DNA from: Arthrobacter celericrescens
Lineage (GTDB): Bacteria > Actinomycetota > Actinomycetes > Actinomycetales > Micrococcaceae
Assembly (NCBI RefSeq): GCF_003614925.1
Contig: NZ_QYLP01000091.1
Location: 1 to 52,899 of the forward strand
Reading direction: 5' to 3'
Length of the DNA: 52,899 bases
The notes below the pieces were generated by a model that made no database searches, was not told where the DNA came from, and worked only from the letters and a program-made list of their open reading frames with translations. The stretch's first letter is position 1; the number at the start of each line of letters is the position of its first letter. The position numbers were made by a program, and so were the translations under genes. Of the stretch, positions 42,090 through 49,892 are shown piece by piece.

Positions 42090-43753
42090 CCGGCCGTCAC
42101 GCCGCGGTCCGCCCCGCCGGGACCCAACCGGCCGGGAGACCGCTCACGGGGATTGCACTCACCGGGACTCCCCTGACCGGAACCCTGGCCCTGCTGCGCC
42201 ACGCGCTGCGGCTGGACCGGTGGAAGCTGCTGCCGTGGCTGCTGGTGATCGGGATCTTTCCCACCGTGAGTTATTCGGTGTATGGGTCCTTGTTCTCTTC
42301 GCCGCTGGAAGCCAAGGCGCTGCAGCTCAGCCTGGGCACCAATCCGGCCTTCTCGCTGCTTTTCGGCCCGGCCACCGACCTCGGGACGGCGGCGGGTTTC
42401 ACCGCGTGGCGCGTCCAGATGTTCGGGATGTTCTTCGCCGCCCTGATGGCGGTCTTCACCGTCACCCGGCACACCCGGGCGGCCGAAGAGTCCGGCAGGG
42501 CCGAACTCCTGGATTCCGGGGTGGTGGGCCGGCACGCCCGGCTGGCGTCCGCCGTCGTGCTGGCCTGGCTGGCGTCCGCCGCGGTGACGGTTTTGGTGGG
42601 GCTGGCACTGATGATGGCCGGTTCGGAGCCTGCGCCGGCCTTTGCGCTCGGGAGTGCGTTCGGCGGGATGGGGCTTGCGTTCGCCGGAGTCGCCGCCGTC
42701 ACCGCGCAGCTGGGGTCGACCGGCCGCACGGCGAACACCCTCGCCGCCACCGTCCTAGGCGTCAGCTATCTGCTCCGCGGCCTCGGCGACACCCTGGACG
42801 ATTCGGAATGGCTGCTGTGGACCAACCCGATGGGCTGGGCGGAAAAGATCCTGCCGGCCTCGGAGAACGACTTCCGGCCGTTGCTCCTCCTGCTGGCGGC
42901 CTCCTTGGCGCTGGCCCTCCTGGCGGCCTGGCTGGAATCGCGGCGGGACTTCGGGATGGGCCTGATCGCGCCGCGTGGCGGACCAGCCCGGGGACGGCTC
43001 GGCACCTGGGGGCTGACTGCCCGGCTGAACCGGGGAGCCTTCCTGACCTGGGCCGTCGTGTTCGTGGCGCTTGGCTCCGTGTACGGGCTGGTGGCCACCA
43101 CGATGTCCGGGATTTTCAGCGACAACCCCTTCGTCAAGCAGATGATCACGTTCCGGCTGGCCACCGAGGAGCAGCTGCTGTTCGCCTTCGTGGAAGTGCT
43201 GCTGCTGGTGCTGGCCTTCATAGGCGGCGTCTTCGGCATCCAGGTTGTCCTGCGCTTCCACACCGAGGAGGACGAGGGCCGGGCCGAGTGGATGCTCTCG
43301 GCGCCGTTGTCCCGCCTGTCCTACGTTGTTCCGACCGTCGTGCTCGCCGCAGTGGGCCCCGCCGTCGGCATGGCCGCCGGCTCGGCAGCACTGGCCACCT
43401 CCGCACGGCTGGCGGGGTCCGAACTGGACACGGCGAAGGTGGTGTTCCAAGGCCTGGCGGAGGTTCCGTCGCTGTGGCTCGCGGCCGCCGTCGCGCTCTT
43501 CCTGGTGGGCCTGGCACCGCGCGCACGGGCTGGGGCGTGGCTGGTGCTGGTGTACTGGCTGCTGCTCACGATGTTCGGACCGGTGCTGAAGGCTCCGGAA
43601 TGGCTGCTTGGCACGAGTCCGTTCCACGTGGTGCCCAACGTGATGGAGTCCAGCCCGGACTGGCTGCCGGTGGCCTGGACACTGCTGCTGGCGGTGGGCC
43701 TGCTGCTCGCCGGGCTGGCCGGTTACCGGCGCCGGGACCTGCTCAGCCGGTGA
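42086..43753 (+). CDS. ABC exporter permease (polyketide-antibiotic exporter type)
   Basis: A 555-residue membrane protein with about twelve helices. It is the fused double-length permease found with DrrA-like ATPases (ABC2-type exporter of polyketide antibiotics). Helix-rich blocks lie at about 45-270 and 305-550, with a loop containing RGGPARGRLGTWGLTARLNRGAF between. A motif ETEEDEGRAEWMLSAPLSRLSYV-like (HTEEDEGRAEWML) matches the cytosolic coupling helix of this family. The start overlaps the ATPase stop, so the two subunits are made together. Role: export of an antibiotic or lipid; the ligand is unknown. Confidence 0.92.
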   Translation: MTGRHAAVRPAGTQPAGRPLTGIALTGTPLTGTLALLRHALRLDRWKLLPWLLVIGIFPTVSYSVYGSLFSSPLEAKALQLSLGTNPAFSLLFGPATDLGTAAGFTAWRVQMFGMFFAALMAVFTVTRHTRAAEESGRAELLDSGVVGRHARLASAVVLAWLASAAVTVLVGLALMMAGSEPAPAFALGSAFGGMGLAFAGVAAVTAQLGSTGRTANTLAATVLGVSYLLRGLGDTLDDSEWLLWTNPMGWAEKILPASENDFRPLLLLLAASLALALLAAWLESRRDFGMGLIAPRGGPARGRLGTWGLTARLNRGAFLTWAVVFVALGSVYGLVATTMSGIFSDNPFVKQMITFRLATEEQLLFAFVEVLLLVLAFIGGVFGIQVVLRFHTEEDEGRAEWMLSAPLSRLSYVVPTVVLAAVGPAVGMAAGSAALATSARLAGSELDTAKVVFQGLAEVPSLWLAAAVALFLVGLAPRARAGAWLVLVYWLLLTMFGPVLKAPEWLLGTSPFHVVPNVMESSPDWLPVAWTLLLAVGLLLAGLAGYRRRDLLSR

Positions 43754-43857
43754 GCGGGCGGCGGCGCAGGCCAGGCCGATACCACCCCAAAGCACCCGCC
43801 CTGAAACGTGACGAGCCCCGGAGAGCCACAACTAGCCAAACGCCCGCGGCACCGGCA

Positions 43858-44418
43858 ATGCTTGACGACATGTATTCAGCGTCCCGCCCGTATCGCATCA
43901 TCGCCGTCTGCACCGGCAATATCTGCCGCTCACCGATGGCGGAACTCATGCTGGCGGAAGCGTTCGACGCCGCGGGACTGGCCGACGTCGTGGCGGTGGA
44001 TTCCGCGGGAATCACCTCTTATGAGGTGGGTCGCCCGATTGATCCCCGCGCCGCCCGCAAACTGTCGGCGCACCGGATCCTCTCGACTTCACATGTCGCC
44101 CGTGTCTGGCGGCAGGAATGGTTCCGGGACCGTGACCTCATCCTCGCACTCGACGTCGACCACTACGGCTGGCTGCAGCAGGCGGCCACCGGGCAGGGCG
44201 ACCTGGCGAAGATCCGGATGCTTCGCAGCTTCGACCCCGCCGTGGCAGGACGCAACACCCTGGAGCTTGGCATCGACGACCCCTGGTACGGCGGCCACCG
44301 CGACTTCGACGCCACCTGGGACCTCATCAACGCGGCCGTTCCCGGCATCGTCGGATTCGCCCGGAACGCCATCGCCGGAAAACAGGACGACACCCAGCAG
44401 GTACGCTCTACTTCATGA
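43858..44418 (+). CDS. Low molecular weight protein-tyrosine-phosphatase
   Basis: A 186-residue phosphatase of the LMW-PTP family. The catalytic loop is VCTGNICRSPMAELML (C-x5-R) near residue 18. The general acid is in IDDPWYGGHRDF (DP). The middle part has DSAGITSYEVGRPIDPRAARKLSAHRI, typical of actinobacterial members. ATG 43858 and ATG 43870 (MYSASRPYRI) are both possible starts; no ribosome binding site distinguishes them. The stop overlaps the next gene's start (ATGA). The last codons hold the TACGCT -10 of the next gene. Substrates are likely tyrosine-phosphorylated proteins. Confidence 0.9.
   Translation: MLDDMYSASRPYRIIAVCTGNICRSPMAELMLAEAFDAAGLADVVAVDSAGITSYEVGRPIDPRAARKLSAHRILSTSHVARVWRQEWFRDRDLILALDVDHYGWLQQAATGQGDLAKIRMLRSFDPAVAGRNTLELGIDDPWYGGHRDFDATWDLINAAVPGIVGFARNAIAGKQDDTQQVRSTS
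44402..44407 (+). promoter_or_regulatory. -10 TACGCT inside the phosphatase gene
   Basis: TACGCT ends seven bases before ATG 44415 of the PabB fusion gene, giving it a possible leaderless promoter of its own in addition to read-through. Confidence 0.4.
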
Positions 44419-46502
44419 CTCCAGCACCCGTGATCATCGCCGTCGATGGCCGCTCAGGAGCAGGAAAGACCACGCTGGCCGTGGAACTTGCCGCGCGGCT
44501 GCGACAGCACCACAAGGTGTCGCTCTTCCACCTTGAGGACATCTATCCCGGCTGGAACGGGCTCGCCGCCGGCGTCGAACGGTACGTCACCACGGTCCTG
44601 GCACCGCTGCGCCGCGGCGTGGCTGCCGAATGGGTCAGCTGGGACTGGGACAAGCACTACGACGGCGGCACCCACACCACGCTCCCGGCGGAGATCGTCG
44701 TGGTCGAGGGCGTCGGCGCGGCAGCCGAGGCAGCCCGGCCACTGATGGACGCGGTGGTCTGGGTGGAGGCGCCCGAGGAGGACCGTCGCCGGCGCGCCCT
44801 GGACCGCGACGGCAGCAGCTACGAACCCTACTGGGACACCTGGGCGGCGCAGGAACAGGAATGGCTGGACGCCGACGACGTCCCCGCCCACGCGGACATC
44901 CACGTTCTCAACCGCGCCGACGGCGGCGCCCCGGATGACCTGATGCAGGCCCTGAACTACCTTCCGGCGCTCTCCGCCGTCCTCGCCCCGGAGCTTTCCG
45001 CGCGCCGGGGACTGCGGCTGCTGTCGGAACGGATCGACGCCGCTCCCCGCGCCGAAACCCTGTTCCAGGCCCTGTACGGGAGCTCGGAGAACGCGGTCTG
45101 GCTGGATTCCTCGAACGCCTCGGAGGCCCCGGCCGGCGGGCAGGCGCCGTCCGAGGCGGCGGCGCGGAGCCGCTTCAGCATCCTGGCCGACGACGGCGGC
45201 ACCTTCGGTCAGTCGGTGCTGCACCGCTCCGGCACCACCCGGGTGACCGCAGGATGCGCCACCGCCCGGGTCGCCTCCCCGTTCTTCCGCTGGCTGGACA
45301 CGGTGTGGGGCCGCCGCGCGGTGCGCGCCCCCGAAGGCTACGACTGCGAATTCACGCTCGGCTGGCTCGGATACCTCGGCTATGAGCTCAAACGCGAAAC
45401 CGGCGGCAATGACGTGCCCTCGGACACCCCGGACTCCGCGCTCCTGTTCGCAGGCCGGGCCGTGGTGCTCGACCATCTGGAGGGTACCGCGTGGCTGCTC
45501 GCCCTGGATGCCCCCGACGCCGGAGACTGGCTGACGCGCGCCCGCGCGGCGGTGCAGGCGGCAGCGGAGCCGCAGGAGGCTGCCGAGCCGGGCACCTCCA
45601 AGGCGGGACCCGCCGTCGAGCCTTCCGGTCAAAAGGTGCCCGAGCCGCCGTCGTTCGCCAGCCGCGACAGCCGCACGGACTACCTCCGCAAGGTCAAGGA
45701 AGCCCAGCAGGAGATCGCCGAAGGCAACACCTACGAGGTCTGCCTCACCACCACGGTCAGCGCCCCGGACCCAGGGCTCGATCCGTGGGCGAGCTACCTC
45801 GCCCTGCGCCGCCGCAACCCGGCGCCGTTCGCAAGCTACCTGCGCTTCGGCGGGCTGACAGTGGCCAGCACCTCCCCCGAGCGTTTCCTGCGGATCGCCT
45901 CCGACGGCGCCATGCGGGCCGAGCCGATCAAGGGCACCCGGGCCCGCGCGAACGATCCCGTGATCGACGAGCACCTCCGCAACGACCTGGCCCGCTCACT
46001 CAAGGACCGGGCCGAGAACATCATGATCGTGGACCTGCTCCGCAACGACCTGAGCCACTTCGCGATGCCGGGCTCGGTGACGGTGAGCCGGCTCTGCGCG
46101 ATCGAAAGCTACGCCACCGTGCACCAGATGGTCAGCACCATCGACGCGCAGCTGCGACCCGGCGCGCCCCGGGCCGAGGCGGTGGCCGCGGCCTTCCCGG
46201 CAGGGTCCATGACCGGCGCCCCGAAGATCAGCACCATGGACATCCTGGACAGGCTCGAGGACGGCCCGCGCGGCGTGTATTCGGGGGCCATCGGATACTT
46301 TTCGCTCAACGCGGCAAGCGACCTCGCCGTGGTGATCCGCACCCTGGTGATGGACTACGACGGCGGCGGCGGACGCACGCTCTCGCTCGGCGTCGGAGGG
46401 GCGATCACCGCCGATTCGGAACCGGCGGATGAGTACGAGGAGATCCGCACCAAGGCCTTCGGCGTGCTCTCGGCCCTGGGCACGGACTTCCCCGAGGACT
46501 AG
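44415..46502 (+). CDS. pabB: P-loop kinase-like domain fused to aminodeoxychorismate synthase component I (PabB)
   Basis: A 695-residue fusion. Residues 1-200 are a uridine-kinase-like P-loop domain: Walker A GRSGAGKTT at 12-20, HLEDIYPGWNGL, IVVVEGVGA and a lid with EEDRRRRALDRDG. Residues 210-695 are PabB: LGYLGYELKRE, EIAEGNTYEVCLTTT, LTVASTSPERFLR, AEPIKGTRAR at 503-511 (PIKGT, the PabB type rather than PIAGT of TrpE), MIVDLLRNDLS, FPAGSMTGAPK and GPRGVYSGAIGY. It makes 4-amino-4-deoxychorismate for folate. A Pro/Ala/Glu linker at 380-412 interrupts the PabB N-terminal part. PabC is at 48663; a PabA glutaminase is not in the window. The kinase-like part has an intact P-loop, so it is probably active. 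Confidence 0.9.
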   Translation: MTPAPVIIAVDGRSGAGKTTLAVELAARLRQHHKVSLFHLEDIYPGWNGLAAGVERYVTTVLAPLRRGVAAEWVSWDWDKHYDGGTHTTLPAEIVVVEGVGAAAEAARPLMDAVVWVEAPEEDRRRRALDRDGSSYEPYWDTWAAQEQEWLDADDVPAHADIHVLNRADGGAPDDLMQALNYLPALSAVLAPELSARRGLRLLSERIDAAPRAETLFQALYGSSENAVWLDSSNASEAPAGGQAPSEAAARSRFSILADDGGTFGQSVLHRSGTTRVTAGCATARVASPFFRWLDTVWGRRAVRAPEGYDCEFTLGWLGYLGYELKRETGGNDVPSDTPDSALLFAGRAVVLDHLEGTAWLLALDAPDAGDWLTRARAAVQAAAEPQEAAEPGTSKAGPAVEPSGQKVPEPPSFASRDSRTDYLRKVKEAQQEIAEGNTYEVCLTTTVSAPDPGLDPWASYLALRRRNPAPFASYLRFGGLTVASTSPERFLRIASDGAMRAEPIKGTRARANDPVIDEHLRNDLARSLKDRAENIMIVDLLRNDLSHFAMPGSVTVSRLCAIESYATVHQMVSTIDAQLRPGAPRAEAVAAAFPAGSMTGAPKISTMDILDRLEDGPRGVYSGAIGYFSLNAASDLAVVIRTLVMDYDGGGGRTLSLGVGGAITADSEPADEYEEIRTKAFGVLSALGTDFPED

Positions 46503-46587
46503 GGAAGCTGCCGCACGGCCCCGGAGGGGAGAACTCCCCATACCCGTCCGCTGCACCTGCCCTGCGATCCACGTAGGGTGGAGGACC

Positions 46588-47037
46588 ATGAAGAGACTCC
46601 TCGCAATGATCGCCCTCGTTGGCGCCGCGTGCCTGACCGCCTGCACGCCGGGTGGCGCCAGCCCGGCACCCGGCAGCGCGCCGGCCAGCCCCTCGGACAG
46701 CATCGAGACGCCGGGCAGCACCGAAGGGACGCCGTCGTCGTCCGCCGGGGCAGGCGACGTGAAGGACGCCTGCGAGCTCTTCAACTCCCTCTACGCCGAG
46801 TTTGCGGCCACGGCCAAGGACGACGCCGACGCTTTCGACGACATTTACCTGCGCGCTGACGAGGCCCAGACCACGGCCCCTGAGGAAGTGTCCGGGCTCT
46901 TCTACGCACTGAGTCTGCTGGCGCTGGACCGTTCGCTCGGCGACGCCCCGTCCCAGGAATCCAAGGACGCCATCCAGGACGCCTTCCTCGCCAGTTCCGT
47001 GCCCTGCACGGCCGAAGGCGTCACGCTCAAAATCTGA
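46588..47037 (+). CDS. Putative lipoprotein, 149 residues
   Basis: The signal peptide MKRLLAMIALVGAACLTAC has a lipobox LTAC with Cys19, so it should be lipid-anchored on the outside of the membrane. A Pro/Ser/Gly linker (about 20-55) leads to a small helical domain (DACELFNSLYAEFAATAK, FYALSLLALDRSLGD) with two Cys. I do not recognise a family. TAGGGT ends eight bases before ATG 46588 and GGAGG lies just in front, so it has its own promoter. The 85 bases between pabB and this gene show nothing else. Confidence 0.85.
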   Translation: MKRLLAMIALVGAACLTACTPGGASPAPGSAPASPSDSIETPGSTEGTPSSSAGAGDVKDACELFNSLYAEFAATAKDDADAFDDIYLRADEAQTTAPEEVSGLFYALSLLALDRSLGDAPSQESKDAIQDAFLASSVPCTAEGVTLKI

Positions 47038-47064
47038 AGTTCCGCAACGGACATCTCCGCAGTT

Positions 47065-48537
47065 CTACTGCAGCGTCGCGGTCAGCCTCGCCACGTTGTC
47101 CACGTACTTCGCGAGCATCGGCCGGTGCAGCCAGTCCGCCAGCGTCAGTTCGAAGCTTGCCTCCCGGTAGCCCTGCTCCACCGAGCGCATCAGGTCCACG
47201 GTTTCCGCGCCCAGGAGCATCACCGAGACTTCCATGTTGAGGGAGAAGGAGCGCATGTCCATGTTGCTGGAGCCCACCACGGAGACCTCGTCGTCGATGG
47301 TGAAGTGCTTCCCGTGCAGCACCAGGGGTGCCCGGTAGAGGTAGATGCGCACGCCCGCTTCCAGCAGCGCCTCGTAGTAGGAGCGCTGGGCGTGGTGCAC
47401 CAGGAACTGGTCGCCCTTCTCCGAGACGAAGAGTTCCACGTCCACGCCCCGCTGTGCCGCGGTGGTGATGGCATAAAGCAGTGAATCGTCCGGGACGAAA
47501 TACGGGCTGCAGATGGAAATGCGGTGCTGGGCCGAGTAGATCAGGGTATTGAACAGGCGCAGGTTGTTCTCCGTGACGAACCCGGGGCCGCTGGGCACCA
47601 CCTGGGCCGTGACCCGTCCCCGGCGGGGGTTCTCCGGCAGCCGTAGCTGGGATTCGAGGGATTCGTCAGTCTCGCTGAGCCAGTCCGTGGCGAACACGAC
47701 GTTGAGGGTCGCCACGATCGGGCCGTCCAGCCGGGCCATGAGTTCCACCCATTTGCGGCCGGCGCGGCGGTGGCGCGGGTTGTTGTAGGAGGGCTCGATC
47801 AGGTTCTGCGATCCCGTAAAGGCGGTGACGCCGTCGATCACCAGGATCTTGCGGTGGTTCCGCAGGTCCGGGCGCCGCCACTGGCCGTGGATCGGCAGCA
47901 GCGGCAGCATCCGCTTCCACTGGATCCGGCTGGCCTTGAGCCGGCGGATCAAGCGGCGGTAGCCGGGCACCCGCAGCGTTCCGATGTGGTCGAACAGGAG
48001 CCGCACGCTGACGCCGCGTTCCGCCGCCTTCTCTAGCTCGCTGAGCAGACCGTCCGTGACGGCGTCGCTGCCCATGATGTAGAACTCGGCGTTGACGTAG
48101 TCCCGCGCACCGCGGATGGCCTCGGTCATGGCGTCGATCGATTCCTGGTAGCCGGGGATCAGCTGCACCGAGTTCCCGTCCACCATGGGCAGGGAGCCGA
48201 GCCGGCGGTTCAGTTCCGCGGCCGAGCTCACCCATTCCGGCCCGGAATATTTGCTTACGACGTCGGCCATCGCCGAGGCGCCTGCCCGTACCCGCTCGTT
48301 GACTTCCGCCTGTTGTTCGCGGCGCCGCCGGGACAGCCGGAAGTTGCCGAAGAGCAGGAACAGAACGAAGCCCACGGACGGCACCAGGAAGACGACCAGC
48401 AGCCAGGCCATGGCGGTGGTGGGGCGGCGGTTGCCGGGAATGATCCCCAGCAGAACGATGCGCAGGATGATTTCCGCGAGCGCCCACGCGGCCAGGGGCC
48501 ATGTCCAATCGGTCCCCACCTCGAATGGAAATAGCAC
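47065..48537 (-). CDS. cls: Cardiolipin synthase (phospholipase D family)
   Basis: A 490-residue membrane enzyme making cardiolipin from two phosphatidylglycerols. Two N-terminal helices (about 14-35 and 42-64) anchor it. Two HKD motifs follow: NHRKILVIDG with His228, Lys230 and Asp235, and HGKHFTIDDE with His408, Lys410 and Asp415, each followed by GSQN/GSSN. The length and PxxFVPDDSLLYAI are typical of bacterial Cls. Start ATG 48537. It converges with the lipoprotein gene over a 27-bp gap. Housekeeping lipid metabolism is expected. Confidence 0.95.
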   Translation of the reverse strand: MLFPFEVGTDWTWPLAAWALAEIILRIVLLGIIPGNRRPTTAMAWLLVVFLVPSVGFVLFLLFGNFRLSRRRREQQAEVNERVRAGASAMADVVSKYSGPEWVSSAAELNRRLGSLPMVDGNSVQLIPGYQESIDAMTEAIRGARDYVNAEFYIMGSDAVTDGLLSELEKAAERGVSVRLLFDHIGTLRVPGYRRLIRRLKASRIQWKRMLPLLPIHGQWRRPDLRNHRKILVIDGVTAFTGSQNLIEPSYNNPRHRRAGRKWVELMARLDGPIVATLNVVFATDWLSETDESLESQLRLPENPRRGRVTAQVVPSGPGFVTENNLRLFNTLIYSAQHRISICSPYFVPDDSLLYAITTAAQRGVDVELFVSEKGDQFLVHHAQRSYYEALLEAGVRIYLYRAPLVLHGKHFTIDDEVSVVGSSNMDMRSFSLNMEVSVMLLGAETVDLMRSVEQGYREASFELTLADWLHRPMLAKYVDNVARLTATLQ

Positions 48538-48650
48538 TCAAACCCCCACGGTCCCTAAGCCAGTCCGCGGAAACCCGCCGGCCGCCGCTGTAGCCCAAGC
48601 CTAACCGCCGGGGTGACGGTCTCGCGGGAACCGTGCGCGGCCACCCGCAC

Positions 48651-48656
48651 TAAGCT
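48651..48656 (+). promoter_or_regulatory. -10 TAAGCT of a probably leaderless pabC
   Basis: TAAGCT ends six bases before ATG 48663, the same hexamer and spacing as at 39185. No Shine-Dalgarno lies between. Confidence 0.5.
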
Positions 48657-48662
48657 GGTGGC

Positions 48663-49619
48663 ATGACTCTCCCCGCCCCCACGGTCCTCGTGTTCCTTGA
48701 CCCTGCGTTCGAGAACGGCCGCATCGCCGACGCCACCCAGCCCCAGCTGATGGCAACGGACCTGGGGGCTACGCGCGGTGACGGAGTCTTCGAGTCCCTG
48801 CTCGCCGTCGGCGGCCACGCCCGGAAGGTGCACGCACACCTGAACCGACTGCAGGCCTCGGCCCGCGCGCTGGACCTCGTGATCCCGGAGCAGGAAACCT
48901 GGCGGCGCGCCATCGAAACGGCCATCACCGAATACCGCGGCATCTTCCCCGCCCCGGAACCGGAGTCCGACGAAGTGGTGGTCAAGCTCCTGGTGACCCG
49001 CGGCGTCGAGGGCGCCTCGGCCCCCACCTGCTGGATCCAGGCTTCGCCGTCGCCCGCGGGCAGCCGCCGGCAGCGGGAGACGGGGATCGACGTCGTCCTG
49101 CTGGACCGCGGTTTCGACGCCGAGGCGGGCGAGCGCGCCCCCTGGCTGCTGCTCGGCGCCAAAACGCTGTCCTACGCGGTGAACATGGCGGCGCTGCGCT
49201 ACGCGCACAAGCAAGGCGCCGATGACGCGATCTTCATCTCCAGCGACGGCCGGGTCCTGGAGGGTCCGACGTCGACCGTGCTGCTGGCGCACGTGGAAAC
49301 GGTCGACGACGGCAGCGGCTCCCCTTCTGCTGGTTCACCCCGCACCGTCAAGCGGCTCATCACGCCGCAGCTGGACAGCGGCATCCTGCCCGGCACCTCC
49401 CAGGGCGCGCTGTTCGCGAAGGCCAGGGCGGCGGGCTGGGAGCTTGGCTACGGCCCGCTGGTCACCCAGGACCTGTACGACGCCGACGCCGTGTGGCTGA
49501 TTTCGAGCATCCGGCTGATCGCGCCGGTCAACCACGTGGACGGCAGGGAGATCGGCACCCCGGCCCTGCGCAAGCAACTTACGGACGAACTGAACGAGCT
49601 GTTCGCCGGAATCGAATAA
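48663..49619 (+). CDS. pabC: Aminodeoxychorismate lyase (class IV PLP enzyme)
   Basis: A 318-residue class IV PLP protein. It cleaves aminodeoxychorismate to 4-aminobenzoate and pyruvate, the step after the PabB fusion coded 2 kb upstream. The fold marks are DLGATRGDGVFESLLAVGG near residue 33, RLQASARALDL, then GAKTLSYAVNMAALRYAHKQGADDAIFISSDGRVLEGPTSTVLL with Lys167 in the GAKTLSYA cofactor segment. The C-terminal GAL-FAKARAAGWE and AVWLISSIRLIAPV complete it. The gene is not directly adjacent to pabB (a lipoprotein and cls lie between). The distinction from branched-chain aminotransferase-like paralogs rests on motif and context. Confidence 0.9.
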   Translation: MTLPAPTVLVFLDPAFENGRIADATQPQLMATDLGATRGDGVFESLLAVGGHARKVHAHLNRLQASARALDLVIPEQETWRRAIETAITEYRGIFPAPEPESDEVVVKLLVTRGVEGASAPTCWIQASPSPAGSRRQRETGIDVVLLDRGFDAEAGERAPWLLLGAKTLSYAVNMAALRYAHKQGADDAIFISSDGRVLEGPTSTVLLAHVETVDDGSGSPSAGSPRTVKRLITPQLDSGILPGTSQGALFAKARAAGWELGYGPLVTQDLYDADAVWLISSIRLIAPVNHVDGREIGTPALRKQLTDELNELFAGIE

Positions 49620-49892
49620 GGGCCGGGCGCGGGTCCGGATATTTCCGCCTTGTCACGCCTTATCGACTTTATTTGACACTCAATTCTCGGATATTAATCG
49701 ATACCTGGCTTGCAATTACGCCCACAATACAGGCCGCCGAAAGTCGGCGCCAAAACCCTATTGTGAACGCATTCCATCAGTGATTCACTAATGCCAGCGA
49801 TCCGCGCTGGGGCGGATGAAACTCCTCTCTGCCCGGCAGGACGCTTGTTTTCACGGTGTCGTGAGACAAACCAGACTGATGGGGGCTTCATT
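49620..49892 (+). promoter_or_regulatory. AT-rich promoter region of the GMC-PAS-cupin operon
   Basis: This gap has much lower GC than its surroundings. TTGACA lies at 49673-49678 with TAATCG 16 bases on as a weak -10. A hairpin CGCCGA/TCGGCG follows near 49740. AGTGA-T-TCACT (49779-49789) is an 11-bp palindrome that could be an operator. The GGGGG at about 49880-49884 acts as ribosome binding site for GTG 49893. Confidence 0.45.

Noticed and set aside
42031..43857. Long upstream extension of the tyrosine phosphatase frame
   Set aside because: It runs out of frame through the ABC permease gene; the phosphatase domain begins only after 43858.
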